DNA of 64,000 nt from Pseudomonadota bacterium (GTDB lineage: Bacteria > Pseudomonadota > Gammaproteobacteria > Steroidobacterales > Steroidobacteraceae): contig JAFAGC010000130.1 in the NCBI GenBank assembly GCA_023423065.1, positions 62,001 to 126,000 on the forward strand, in the 5' to 3' direction. A model generated the notes under the pieces. The model saw only the letters and a program-made list of their open reading frames with translations, had not been told where the DNA came from and ran no database searches. The position numbers and the translations under genes are program-made. Shown in pieces: positions 1-8,840 of this stretch. The first letter of the stretch is position 1. The number at the start of each line of letters is the position of its first letter.

Positions 1-48
1 AAATCAGTCGGCCGTCTCTCGCAATATATTGATTTTAAAGGTAAATTT

Positions 49-68
49 TGGCGGAGAGAGAGGGATTC
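49..68 (-). repeat. tRNA-Ser 3'-end fragment, candidate attachment site
   Basis: The 20 bases TGGCGGAGAGAGAGGGATTC are the reverse complement of a typical bacterial tRNA-Ser 3' end: CCA tail, acceptor strand and part of the T arm. The match stops there, because the next bases do not continue the T loop, so this is a fragment and not a tRNA gene. Such 3' duplicates mark the distal end of elements integrated into tRNA genes. With the tRNA 3' end pointing left, the element would lie to the right. The tRNA identity is from memory of tRNA-Ser sequences. Confidence 0.5.
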
Positions 69-69
69 A

Positions 70-331
70 TACCGGCTCCCGGAGAGCTTGTTTCTAAGGG
101 ACTTTTCGAATTATCCGAATATCCATACCTCAGGAAATACCTTGAAACAAAACGTCGATTTGGCCCGCATTCTGCCGTCTTTTTAGCACGACAGCTCACC
201 ATCGACCACTCGTACGATTCGCGACGTCACCGTCGTATCGCGCTGTTTATCCGCAGACGGCCGGCGACATAGCCGCCGACATTCATGCTGCCTCGAATCG
301 CTGCACCTCCCTTCGCTATTCCAGCCGACTC
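70..331. other. no recognisable gene
   Basis: About 260 bases between the tRNA-like fragment and the first coding remnant. A 74-codon open frame crosses it, but its translation is arginine-rich and resembles no known family. I see no RNA gene, convincing promoter or terminator. It is probably junction debris. Confidence 0.4.
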
Positions 332-535
332 TCAAGGTTCGGAGCAAAAGTAGAAATACACACTCACTGTGAGCTCAAGAGCCTGAGGATCCGTGGGTCG
401 TCGGTACGTAACGTCCAGGATTTCGATGTCCCCAAGCTGCTCGATGGCGTCGGCAGCTTTTCGTAGGAGCGTAGCCGCATCACCGCCGTGTTCGGTGATC
501 GCGAGGTCCTCGCACTTCCAATTCTTTGCCTCCTC
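332..535 (-). pseudogene. remnant of a small hypothetical protein gene
   Basis: Read on the minus strand, this frame gives a well-formed acidic polypeptide of about 67 residues, with segments such as EEAKNWKCEDLAITEHGGD and AATLLRKAADAIEQLGD, ending in a TGA at 334-332. The frame stays open upstream to a stop near 619, but it contains no ATG, GTG or TTG that could start it, and the residues beyond about 535 look like noise. I read it as the 3' part of a gene whose beginning has been lost. The family is not recognised. The protein-like composition is seen in the sequence. The pseudogene status is inferred. Confidence 0.4.
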
Positions 536-573
536 GCGAAGACGTTCAGACCTTTTCGCGTCGACAAGGGGCC

Positions 574-590
574 TCGAAGCCAGGCTTCGA
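574..590. promoter_or_regulatory. 17-bp palindrome upstream of halogenase gene
   Basis: TCGAAGCCAGGCTTCGA is a perfect inverted repeat of 8-base arms around one central A, about 90 bases upstream of the halogenase start at 681. It could be an operator. No regulator is assigned. Confidence 0.3.
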
Positions 591-680
591 TAACGCCGTG
601 TCGCGTGCCGCCGCCTTCAACACTTTCGCGTTCGGGAGGGAATACTTATACTGTCTTTCTTTAATTCCGCCTATAGCCCC

Positions 681-2198
681 ATGCCGAACGAAGCCATTTC
701 GTCCATCGTTATCGTCGGCGGCGGCACGGCTGGCTGGAGCGCTGCTGCCTGCCTGGCCAAGTTCCTTGCCAAGCGGCACACGAGCATCACTCTGGTCGAC
801 TCCTCTTCTATCGGGACCGTCGGGGTTGGAGAGGCCAGTGTTCCGAACATCCACAATTTCAATGCGTACCTTGGACTCGACGAGCTCGACTTCATCGAGA
901 GCACTCAGGGCACGTTCAAACTGGGGATCCGTTTCGACCACTGGCGCGAAGCGGGCGCTTCGTTCTTCCATCCATTCGGCCGGTACGGCGTCGGCTTTGA
1001 GGGCATGGAATTTCATCAGTGCCTGGCGAAGGCTCGCGATTCCGGCAAGAAGTCAGTCCTCGAAGACTATTCGCTACCCATCGCGCTGGCGCGTGCGGAA
1101 CGTTTTGCGCAGCCCGTCATGGATGCAAAGTCTCCGCTCACCGATTACGGGTACGCATTTCACTTCGACGCGAGTCTCTACGCACGGCGCCTGAAGAAGT
1201 ACGCCACCGAACGCGGTGTTCATCACCTGGATCGTCGCATCGCCGACGTGCGGCTGGCTCAAAACGGCGATATCGCAAGTCTGCAGTTCGACGACGGCAC
1301 AACTCTCGCCGCGGACTTCTTCATCGACTGTTCGGGCTTCCGCGCCATCCTCATCGAAGGCGCATTGAAGACCGGCTACGAGAGCTGGAAGCACTGGCTG
1401 CCCTGCGATGCAGCCGTCGCCCTGCCCTGCGCGAGACCCCCGGGTGCTTTGAGCCCGTATACGGTCGCCACGGCGCGTGAAGCCGGATGGACCTGGCGCA
1501 TTCCCCTGCAACACCGCATTGGCAATGGCTATGTCTACGCACGCGATTTTCTGGACGAGCAATCCGCGACGAGCACGCTCGTGAACCAGTTGTCGAGCGC
1601 GTCATCGGCGCAGCCTAATCACCAGCGCTTTACGGCGGGCATGCGCAAGCGATTCTGGAATCGCAATTGCATCGCGCTCGGTCTCGCCGGCGGATTCATC
1701 GAGCCGCTCGAGTCCACGAGCATCAATCTCGTCCATCGCGCGCTCTCGTTGTTCATGGACTATTACCCGGGCAAAGAGGTCGACTCCCGCCGTGCCGATG
1801 CCGCGAATCGGCACTTTGCACTCGAACAACGGCACATCCGCGACTTCATCATTCTGCACTACAAGCTTTCGAATCGACAGGATTCGGAGTTCTGGCGATA
1901 TGTGAACGCGATGTCCGTTCCCGACTCACTGCAGCATCGTATCGATACTTTCCGCAGTTGCGGCGCGCTGCTGCAGTTCGATGCTGAATCGTTCAAGCCG
2001 GAAAGCTGGCTCACGATGTTCAACGGCTTCGGCGTCAATCAAGAAGGTTACGACTCGCGGGTGGACGACATCGACGTGCAACGCATGCTCGGAGCGCTGG
2101 ATGTCATCCGGAATTCCGTGCAGCGCGCCGCCGAGAGCGCCATGCCGCACGCGGATTTCGTTGCGAAATTCTGCCCAGCACCGGCAGACATTCAATGA
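681..2198 (+). CDS. flavin-dependent tryptophan halogenase family protein
   Basis: This 505-residue protein belongs to the PrnA-type FAD-dependent halogenase family, whose characterised members use FADH2, O2 and halide to halogenate tryptophan or related aromatics. The N-terminus carries the FAD-binding GGGTAGW motif (about residues 13-19). The family's WxWxIP signature is present as GWTWRIPLQHR. A lysine at residue 80 (TQGTFKLGIRF) aligns with the catalytic PrnA Lys79. Length is normal for the family. No strong ribosome binding site precedes the ATG. The gene heads a same-strand run with a cupin-8 protein and an S9-like protein. Homologues beside TonB-dependent receptors in xanthomonads and caulobacters have no proven substrate, so tryptophan should not be assumed. 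The family is clear. The biological role is not. Confidence 0.88.
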   Translation: MPNEAISSIVIVGGGTAGWSAAACLAKFLAKRHTSITLVDSSSIGTVGVGEASVPNIHNFNAYLGLDELDFIESTQGTFKLGIRFDHWREAGASFFHPFGRYGVGFEGMEFHQCLAKARDSGKKSVLEDYSLPIALARAERFAQPVMDAKSPLTDYGYAFHFDASLYARRLKKYATERGVHHLDRRIADVRLAQNGDIASLQFDDGTTLAADFFIDCSGFRAILIEGALKTGYESWKHWLPCDAAVALPCARPPGALSPYTVATAREAGWTWRIPLQHRIGNGYVYARDFLDEQSATSTLVNQLSSASSAQPNHQRFTAGMRKRFWNRNCIALGLAGGFIEPLESTSINLVHRALSLFMDYYPGKEVDSRRADAANRHFALEQRHIRDFIILHYKLSNRQDSEFWRYVNAMSVPDSLQHRIDTFRSCGALLQFDAESFKPESWLTMFNGFGVNQEGYDSRVDDIDVQRMLGALDVIRNSVQRAAESAMPHADFVAKFCPAPADIQ

Positions 2199-2293
2199 AA
2201 TTTGCTGCGGCATTCGCGTGCGTGGTGATGGCATGGATCGGGTCTGATCGCCGCGGCAGCGAGTGGTCGCAAGCACCCGGCTGCCACAGATAG
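2195..2293 (+). CDS. possible 32-residue exported peptide
   Basis: An ATG overlaps the halogenase stop codon (ATGA), giving a short frame starting MKFAAAFACVVMAWIGSD and then a polar tail, which looks like a signal peptide or the start of a decayed exported protein. It fills the 100-base gap before the cupin gene and could serve translational coupling. There is no homology argument, so confidence is low. Confidence 0.25.
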   Translation: MKFAAAFACVVMAWIGSDRRGSEWSQAPGCHR

Positions 2294-2299
2294 CCAGTA

Positions 2300-3304
2300 A
2301 TGAAGTCTCCCGCGTCAATCGCCGAAGTGGTCGCCTCGGACCGCGACGCCTTCGATAAAGCGCGCCTCGACTATCGGCCCTTCGTCATGCGGGGACTATT
2401 GCGTGATTGGCCGTTGTTCAATGCTGGCCGATCCACCGCCACACTCGCCGAGTACCTGCTGGGCTTTTACAACGGCACGCCCATTCACGTGATGACCGGA
2501 CCGGCCGAGATCGAAGGGCGACTCTTCTATATGGAGGACTTCCGGCAGCTGAACTTCCAGACTCGGGAAGCCGGCTTCCGGGAGGCCCTCAATGCCATAC
2601 TGGCGACTTCGGCCCAAGAAAAGTCGAAGACCATCTACATGGGCTCGGCGGCCGAGAGTAAGCATTGGCCTGGCCTTGCGCGCGCGAACCCCATGCCTCT
2701 CGTCGCGAACGACGTGAACCCCAATCTCTGGATAGGCGGCCGTGTCGTCGTCGGCCCTCACAACGACTATCCGGAAAACATCGCCTGCGTCGTCGCCGGC
2801 CGGCGTCGCTTCCGGCTCTTCCCTCCCGAGCAGATGGCGAATCTCTATATCGGCCCGATGGAGCTGAATCCCGCCGGGCGACCCGTCAGCTTTGTATCCG
2901 TAACGAATCCCGAACTCGACCGCTATCCTCGCTACTCTCAGGCCATCGAAGCATCTCGGGAAGCCGAGCTCGCACCCGGCGATGCCATCTACATTCCTTC
3001 GATGTGGTGGCACAGCGTCGAATCGCTGGCGCCATTCAATCTGCTCGTCAACTACTGGTGGGAGTCGCCGAACGCAAACGCCCAGCGCGCGGAGGCTGCG
3101 CTGATCCACGCGTTGCTCGCGATGGGATCGCTGACCGTCGCGCAACGGCGCGCCTGGCGAGCGGTGTTCGATCATCTGGTGTTCCATGCCGATGGAAACC
3201 CCGTCGAACACATACCTCCGGCAATTCGCGGCTGGCTCGGCGAGCTGACGCCGGATCTGCGCGACCGAATGCGAAATTTCATCCGGAAGTCGCTTCTTGA
3301 GTGA
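2300..3304 (+). CDS. cupin-8 (JmjC-like) domain protein
   Basis: This 334-residue protein has the cupin-8 fold signature. An HxD pair sits in GPHNDYPENIAC and a distal histidine in PSMWWHSVESL, together the usual Fe(II) triad of JmjC-type 2-oxoglutarate oxygenases. The region between them (VVAGRRRFRLFPPEQ) is also typical of the family. The predicted role is a cytosolic Fe(II)/2OG-dependent hydroxylase or a related non-catalytic cupin, with unknown substrate. It lies about 100 bases after the halogenase and 10 bases before the S9-like gene, so all three are probably one operon. Proteins of this family recur beside flavin halogenases and TonB receptors in proteobacterial carbohydrate loci. Confidence 0.82.
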   Translation: MKSPASIAEVVASDRDAFDKARLDYRPFVMRGLLRDWPLFNAGRSTATLAEYLLGFYNGTPIHVMTGPAEIEGRLFYMEDFRQLNFQTREAGFREALNAILATSAQEKSKTIYMGSAAESKHWPGLARANPMPLVANDVNPNLWIGGRVVVGPHNDYPENIACVVAGRRRFRLFPPEQMANLYIGPMELNPAGRPVSFVSVTNPELDRYPRYSQAIEASREAELAPGDAIYIPSMWWHSVESLAPFNLLVNYWWESPNANAQRAEAALIHALLAMGSLTVAQRRAWRAVFDHLVFHADGNPVEHIPPAIRGWLGELTPDLRDRMRNFIRKSLLE

Positions 3305-3313
3305 GACCATGAA

Positions 3314-5281
3314 ATGAATACTTTCAGACCCTCGGACAGGTACACATGCAGCACCTGGGTCTCTTGCTCGATGCTGTCCTGCGCCTCTTTCTTCACGAGT
3401 GTTTTCGCGTCGCCGATTCCTCCGGACGCCATCGTTCAGGGCGTGCGGGTCCAGGATGTGAGCATCTCGCCCGATGGTCGATACCTGGCGATCGTCGCGC
3501 AACAGAACGGCACTGCATTTGTGATGGTCAAGGATCGGACTTCCACCGCTGTTCCCATGACTGTCTACGAACCGACCACGCAGTTGCCGTATTTGCCGCG
3601 CGTCTGTCATTGGGCTAAGTCCGCGCGGCTGGTCTGCACGCTATCATTGCTCCTGCCCTCGGGCCGAATGGCACGCCATCTCGATTTGAAAATGATCGCG
3701 ATCAATCCCGATGGAAGCAAACCCGTAGTACTGCTCGAAAACGACGACATTGTTTGGCCCGTCAGGCCGCGCGTAATCGACTGGCAGCGCCAGAATCAAA
3801 CTGAAGTACTGGTCGCAAACAACTGGTCCTATCCCGAGCCATTTTCCGGTCATGGAAAGCGGAGCAGCGCCTATCTGTCGAAGCTGAATATCGAGACTAA
3901 CAAGGTATCGTCGGCCGGCGCCGGATTGCCCCGTGGCAATTACAGGAAGTTCGTCGGCGACGGGCGCGGCAGCGCGATTCTCGCTGCCGGCTTAGAAGAT
4001 GGCATGGCGCCCAAAGCCTGGACTGCGGCGGCGCGACTATCGAACTCGGCGCCGTGGATCCGGCTCTCGCGCCTCGCGCCCCATGCCACCGGCCTGAGCT
4101 TCGAGCCCGTTGCGCTCGCTGCCGGCACCACCGATGCCTTCATGCTCTTGGATCACGAGGGCCGCACCGCACTCTGGCGCGTGGACCTCTCCGATCAACG
4201 CGACCCGATCCTCGAACTGTGGCACAAGGAGTTCAACGTCCATGACGTGCTGAGAGACGGTGACGGCGCCTTAATGGGCGTCCGCCTTGCGACGTCCGCC
4301 GCCGGGCCTCTGTACCTTGACGGCCAGGCTCGCAAACTCGATGCACTGCTGCGCGCAAAATGGCCCGACCGGCGGAACGAATTCCTCGACGCAACCGCCA
4401 ATCTCAAGGAAGTCGTGGTTCGCACTTGGGGCGACGGAAGCGTACCTACCTATCATGTGTTTAGTGGCGGCACTGAGAGTCCCAAACTAGACCTTGTCGG
4501 ATCGTCGGCACCCGAAATGGCGAAACTATCGTTGGTGCCTAGCCGGTCGATCATGGTGTCGACAGATACTGGCCGCCACATTTTTGCGCAGCTTACGCTC
4601 CCGGCAACGTCCGACGAACACAAGCGGCCTCTGGTAGTACTGGTGAGCGACTGGGATGAGGATGGACTGGTATTCGATCCCCTTGCCCAGCTACTGGCGA
4701 GCCGGGGCTACGCTGTGGTGCGTACCCAAGCGGCGAGTAGCAGCGCCGATGAGAGTTGGGAACTCGCCCCTCTCGTTGACTGGGACGGCAAAGTCTATGC
4801 GGATATGCTGACTGTAATACGCTCCCTGGTCGCCGACGCCAGGCTGGATGCGGGACGTGCTTGTCTGATCGGCGCCGGCTACGGCGGCTACGTCGCCATG
4901 CTCGGAAACATCCGCGGCGACGTGCAACCCGCCTGTGCGATCGGAATCAACACGGTCACGGACCTCGCAAGCGCGCTGGCGAACGCGCGCAACAGTGGGC
5001 TGCGCAGGGTCGTCGAAAGGCCGGGTCGACTCGACCTCCTCGCGAAGGGGGCCGATCCAATCCGCAAACACGCTGTATCCGCGCACGGCCCTACACTCTT
5101 GGTAAACGATACTCTCATCAAGGAAGCCAAGGCGTTCGCGGCCGCACTTTCGAAGGAAAACAAGAACCAAAAGCTGATCTTCACAGACCTGATAGGCGAC
5201 GGGTTCGTTGCACAGACAAATAGGGAAATTGTGGCGTTCCTTGATGAGCACCTGCCGATCGCGGAGCGTTCAGAAGAGTGA
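3314..5281 (+). CDS. S9 prolyl oligopeptidase-like protein, catalytic triad missing
   Basis: This 655-residue protein has the S9 layout: an N-terminal beta-propeller-like part (VSISPDGRYLAIVAQ near residue 50) and a C-terminal alpha/beta-hydrolase domain from about residue 430. A weakly hydrophobic N-terminus ending in FTSVFASPIPP suggests export. An internal ATG at 3371 would give a cleaner signal peptide. The nucleophile elbow, normally GxSxGG, reads GAGYGG with Gly522 in place of serine. The usual aspartate loop reads LLVNDTLIKEA, and the usual GEGHGF histidine motif reads GDGFVAQ. It therefore looks like a pseudoenzyme, perhaps a binding protein. It follows the cupin gene closely. The fold assignment is firm. 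Loss of activity is inferred from the missing residues. Confidence 0.75.
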   Translation: MNTFRPSDRYTCSTWVSCSMLSCASFFTSVFASPIPPDAIVQGVRVQDVSISPDGRYLAIVAQQNGTAFVMVKDRTSTAVPMTVYEPTTQLPYLPRVCHWAKSARLVCTLSLLLPSGRMARHLDLKMIAINPDGSKPVVLLENDDIVWPVRPRVIDWQRQNQTEVLVANNWSYPEPFSGHGKRSSAYLSKLNIETNKVSSAGAGLPRGNYRKFVGDGRGSAILAAGLEDGMAPKAWTAAARLSNSAPWIRLSRLAPHATGLSFEPVALAAGTTDAFMLLDHEGRTALWRVDLSDQRDPILELWHKEFNVHDVLRDGDGALMGVRLATSAAGPLYLDGQARKLDALLRAKWPDRRNEFLDATANLKEVVVRTWGDGSVPTYHVFSGGTESPKLDLVGSSAPEMAKLSLVPSRSIMVSTDTGRHIFAQLTLPATSDEHKRPLVVLVSDWDEDGLVFDPLAQLLASRGYAVVRTQAASSSADESWELAPLVDWDGKVYADMLTVIRSLVADARLDAGRACLIGAGYGGYVAMLGNIRGDVQPACAIGINTVTDLASALANARNSGLRRVVERPGRLDLLAKGADPIRKHAVSAHGPTLLVNDTLIKEAKAFAAALSKENKNQKLIFTDLIGDGFVAQTNREIVAFLDEHLPIAERSEE

Positions 5282-5324
5282 AGTCTTGATGCAGATGATT
5301 TGAAAGTCGCCTCGGGAAATTGGC

Positions 5325-6872
5325 CTACTCCGATTGTCCGCCACGCGGGGCAGCCATCTCTGTGGGACGCGTCGGCAACCTTATCTCGAAGGTCGTCCCC
5401 TCGCCGATTTCCGTGGTGAAGTCGATCGTTCCGCCGTGCACCTTGACCACCACATTGCGCGCTATCGTCAGACCTTGACCGCTGCCGCGGCCGACTTCTT
5501 TCGTTGTAAAGAAGGGGTCGAAGATACGGTGCCGGATTTCCTCGCGTATGCCGCCACCGGTGTCCGACACTGAGATAACCACGTTATCCCCTTCCGCGCG
5601 CGTGCGCACTGTAATCAGGCCACGCTCACTGCTTCCCTTTACATCGGTGATCGCATGAGCGGCATTTACCAGAAGATTTAGGATGACGATATTGATCTGC
5701 CCACCATGACACACGACGGGGGGTAGCTCGCCAAGATCGGTCTGGATCTCGGCAACCGCCTGGTACTCGCTGCGCGCCACCACGAGGGTGCTCTTTATCG
5801 ATTGATTGATATCCACAGCCGCCATTTCACTGATGTCGGCACGGGCGAAGTCTTTGATGGAGCGGACAACTTCGGCAATGCGCCCGAGCCCGTCGGCAAC
5901 GCGTTTCAACGCAGAGGGCAATTCTTGGCGTAGATATCCGATCTCCTCTTCCACATCGCTTGGCCGTTCGGCGCCACCAGCCGGGTTTTCGAGATATTCG
6001 AGCAGCTCGTGAACTCCTTCGTCGATGAATCGAACACTGTCACTGAGATACTGGATGGGGGTATTGATCTCATGAGCTAAACCGGCAGCGAGGCGACCGA
6101 TGGACTCGTGGCGATCCATTGCCATCAGCTTCTGATCCACCGCCTTGCGCTCGGTGATGTCGTACCCCGTGCCAACGATTCCTGTGAGTCTGCCGTTGTC
6201 ATCCTTCAGTGGAACTTTGGACGTGAGGATCACCCGATTTTCTCCGCGCACCTTGTCAAAAGCGACTTCCTCGAGATCAATCAAGGGTTGTCCAGAGGCA
6301 ATGAGCGCCTGCTCTTCAGCGAAAAACTTCTCCGCCATCTCCCGAGGAAAGAAGTCGAAGTCTGTCTTGCCAATCATCTCTGACGGAATTGTTCCTAATC
6401 GCTTCGCGACCAGCGCATTGCACGCCGTAAACCGGCTGTGCGCATCTTTCGCATAGATGAATGCCGGAATGAGATCGATCATCGTACGCAGGACAGTGCG
6501 CTCGTGGGCCAGGCTTTCCGCAAGCTTGCGCAGCGCCTCTGGCTCTTCCCCCTTAGAAGGATGCTGCCTAGGCAGCTCGTTCCCAGATTTAGTATCCATG
6601 CTTGGCTCTCCTGGCCGACCGAAAACATTCATGGCTTGGAACACCCGCGCGTCCCGCATAGCATTCTGCATATCGTAGTGCCACATTGAGCGCAAGCGTC
6701 CTGCCAAGGCAATGTTGACGGGGAGTAAGATTTCGTAGCGGATGTTGGCCGATGCGGTATTGACTTCGTCGACGAGGCGGCCGGAGGATTGGGCGGTGGC
6801 GGCATCGAGCCGCTTGAGGGGCGCGTCAAGGGCCTCGTCTTCCCGACGACGCAACATGGTGAGAGTTTTCAT
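5325..6872 (-). CDS. PAS-domain sensor histidine kinase
   Basis: Soluble histidine kinase of 515 residues from the upstream ATG. A PAS domain spans about residues 130-245 and ends in the typical GTGYDITERK. The H-box is GLAHEINTP with His267. The ATPase domain shows an N box (NLLVNAAHAI), a G1 box (DTGGGI), an F box (FFTTKEVGRGSGQGL) and a G2 region. No transmembrane segment is visible, so it should sense a cytoplasmic signal. No response regulator is adjacent, making it an orphan. A second start at 6599 is preceded by a much better ribosome binding site (AGGAGA, 7 bases away) and would give 424 residues. The 91 upstream codons still have coding-like composition, so the start is open. Confidence 0.85.
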   Translation of the reverse strand: MKTLTMLRRREDEALDAPLKRLDAATAQSSGRLVDEVNTASANIRYEILLPVNIALAGRLRSMWHYDMQNAMRDARVFQAMNVFGRPGEPSMDTKSGNELPRQHPSKGEEPEALRKLAESLAHERTVLRTMIDLIPAFIYAKDAHSRFTACNALVAKRLGTIPSEMIGKTDFDFFPREMAEKFFAEEQALIASGQPLIDLEEVAFDKVRGENRVILTSKVPLKDDNGRLTGIVGTGYDITERKAVDQKLMAMDRHESIGRLAAGLAHEINTPIQYLSDSVRFIDEGVHELLEYLENPAGGAERPSDVEEEIGYLRQELPSALKRVADGLGRIAEVVRSIKDFARADISEMAAVDINQSIKSTLVVARSEYQAVAEIQTDLGELPPVVCHGGQINIVILNLLVNAAHAITDVKGSSERGLITVRTRAEGDNVVISVSDTGGGIREEIRHRIFDPFFTTKEVGRGSGQGLTIARNVVVKVHGGTIDFTTEIGEGTTFEIRLPTRPTEMAAPRGGQSE

Positions 6873-7010
6873 GCCGCCGTGCGCGACGGTGGTCTACGGG
6901 ATGGGTTTGGCGGCACCCACTATGATTTGCCCGCTGCCCTTGAGCATTCCACTGATGTTGGGTAATGCGGAGGCATTCACGCAGCGGCCTCATTCGCTCC
7001 CCTTCGGGTT

Positions 7011-8183
7011 CTAGCGGGAGGTACGTCGAAGTGTGAACGCTCTGCCCTGCGCATTCATGACCAGTGAATCCTCCCGCGGGTCGAAGTCAAAATAGTAGAA
7101 GCCTTCGCCAGGCACAAGCATGTAAAACGACGCGTCGCCCGTGCGCACCGCCGGCAGCGAATCTCCCTGTGATGTGATAACGAGTTCCTTGCTCTCTGCG
7201 CTGACACTCACGCTGACTGGGGGATCATCCATCACGTAATTGCCGACAAACGTTTCCAGCGGCGCCGTGAGCGAAGCAACAGCTTGCCCCGACGCCGCGC
7301 CTACTCGCTTGATCCAATCTGCGACAACAGGAAAGGACGTTTCGACGGTGTCATGTCCCGCCGACGAGAACAGCACGTACTCGAACGCATGCTCGTCGCG
7401 CTGCAGTTCTTCGAGCCGCGCGATCGAAAGCGGAACGGGAATACTGCCGTCGCGCCCGCCGAACACCCAGAGCCCCGGCTTATCGAGCTGAGCCAGGCTG
7501 TCCACTGAATTCACATCCTCGCCAAGTTCCGGTGGCCACGCGTACGGCCTCACGCGCTGCGCAACGATCTCCTCGAAGCCCGGCAAGTCGGCGCCATCCC
7601 GATCGCTCGTGTAGAGGCTGAAGATGTCTTCTTCCGAGATCCGGCCCACCATCCCGCTCCAGACCACGGTGAAGGCTTCCTTATCACTTGCTACGGCGGC
7701 GAGCGGAATAACCCAGCCGGCCTGGCTGATGCCGGCAAATCCGAGCTTCGCATCACTGACCTCGCTCTGTGCAGACAGAAACTCGAGCGCCGCCGACGCA
7801 TCCGCAGCAAGCGCGTTGAGCGTGACCTCATTGGTGCTGAGCGGACCGGAATACTCGCCTTGCGAATCGCCCACGCCGCGCTTGTCATACGTCAGCACGG
7901 CTATGCCGTTTTCGGCGAGGCGGCGCGCGATCCCCAGGTTGCGCCGAGTGGCCCCGGAGCCATCGACGTACACGATTGCGGCCTGTGCCTTGCCTTCCGC
8001 TGGCGTTACAAGTGCCCCCGCGAGTCGAATGTCGCCGCTGTCGAAACTCACTGTGCGCGTGTGCGTGCCTGGAGGCGTCCCACATGCCGCAAGCGTCACC
8101 CCCAGTACGAGGCTCGCGGTACCAGACAGAAACATCCTATTAGTCGCCCGTCCCCCGCCAGCGTTCGCTCCTTGCCCTTGCAT
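7011..8183 (-). CDS. lipoprotein alpha/beta hydrolase
   Basis: This 390-residue protein starts at the ATG behind GGGGGA and carries a lipoprotein signal with the lipobox LAAC, so it is probably anchored in the envelope. The hydrolase domain has a typical oxyanion region (AAIVYVDGSGATRRN), a GVGDSQG-type turn and the nucleophile elbow GFAGISQAGW. A late histidine sits in FSSAGHDTV. It fits the S33/acyl-esterase class of alpha/beta hydrolases. A C-terminal beta-rich domain follows from about residue 315. The substrate is unknown. Given the nearby mannanase it might be an esterase acting on substituted glycans, but that is only positional inference. Confidence 0.8.
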   Translation of the reverse strand: MQGQGANAGGGRATNRMFLSGTASLVLGVTLAACGTPPGTHTRTVSFDSGDIRLAGALVTPAEGKAQAAIVYVDGSGATRRNLGIARRLAENGIAVLTYDKRGVGDSQGEYSGPLSTNEVTLNALAADASAALEFLSAQSEVSDAKLGFAGISQAGWVIPLAAVASDKEAFTVVWSGMVGRISEEDIFSLYTSDRDGADLPGFEEIVAQRVRPYAWPPELGEDVNSVDSLAQLDKPGLWVFGGRDGSIPVPLSIARLEELQRDEHAFEYVLFSSAGHDTVETSFPVVADWIKRVGAASGQAVASLTAPLETFVGNYVMDDPPVSVSVSAESKELVITSQGDSLPAVRTGDASFYMLVPGEGFYYFDFDPREDSLVMNAQGRAFTLRRTSR

Positions 8184-8214
8184 GATTCCCCCTTTTGTAA
8201 ACAGAAAAGTCCGG

Positions 8215-8721
8215 CTAACCTGGATTACTTGCAGCACCTGGGGCGTCTAAGCTGAGATGTGCTTGCGCGAGAGAATCCAGTGACCCTCGAATCCAGCGTG
8301 TGGCAGGTGAATGCTGAATCTCCGCCATGAAGCGGCGCACGCAAGGCCGGAAAAATCGCCCGTTAGGCATGATCGCCAGCCAGCAGTGACGGTTGGCAAC
8401 CAGACAAAGGTCGGATACGAAAGCCAAATGTGGCGCGCGGACATCGATGGCGGCCGTGACATTGGCCAACCTGTCTTGTTCGAAGAAGACATCCACATAA
8501 GTATCAATGCCGCCCGCCCAACGCATTTGATGCGTGGTAATCATTTGGGGCTTGTGCAGCCGGCTGTTGAGATCTTCGATCAGCGTATCGGGAAAGCTGA
8601 CGCTCTCCCACACGCCTAAAATCTCCGCGTCTGTAATCGCGGTTTCGGGATGAACAAACTTCCGCCCGCGCACTACCGTGGCCTCTGGCCCGAACCCAAA
8701 CTCGAACAGCCATCTCTTCAC
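8215..8721 (-). CDS. hypothetical protein
   Basis: A 168-residue soluble protein not assigned to a family. I prefer the GTG at 8721, which has AGAGG five bases upstream, over a TTG 39 bases earlier. The sequence starts VKRWLFEFGFGPEATVV and has a hydrophobic core segment LAFVSDLCLVANRHCWLAIM, with no signal peptide or membrane span. It lies 31 bases upstream of the lipoprotein hydrolase on the same strand and may share its transcript. Confidence 0.6.
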   Translation of the reverse strand: MKRWLFEFGFGPEATVVRGRKFVHPETAITDAEILGVWESVSFPDTLIEDLNSRLHKPQMITTHQMRWAGGIDTYVDVFFEQDRLANVTAAIDVRAPHLAFVSDLCLVANRHCWLAIMPNGRFFRPCVRRFMAEIQHSPATRWIRGSLDSLAQAHLSLDAPGAASNPG

Positions 8722-8840
8722 TGCTACCTCTGACGGATGCGGGCCAGTTCGCGGCGACAACCCTGCACGTTCGCACCCGGCGCGCCAAGAGCACTGGCCT
8801 CGCGCCGTTAGAACGGACGCGAAGCCAGGTCTTCAGGACT

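Noticed and set aside
48..272. 74-codon open frame at the left edge
   Set aside because: It begins inside the tRNA-like fragment and gives an arginine-rich peptide without family resemblance or ribosome binding site.
2396..3610. 404-codon minus-strand frame opposite the cupin gene
   Set aside because: It is rich in Arg, Gly and His, without domains, and antisense to the cupin-8 frame that carries the HxD and His residues.
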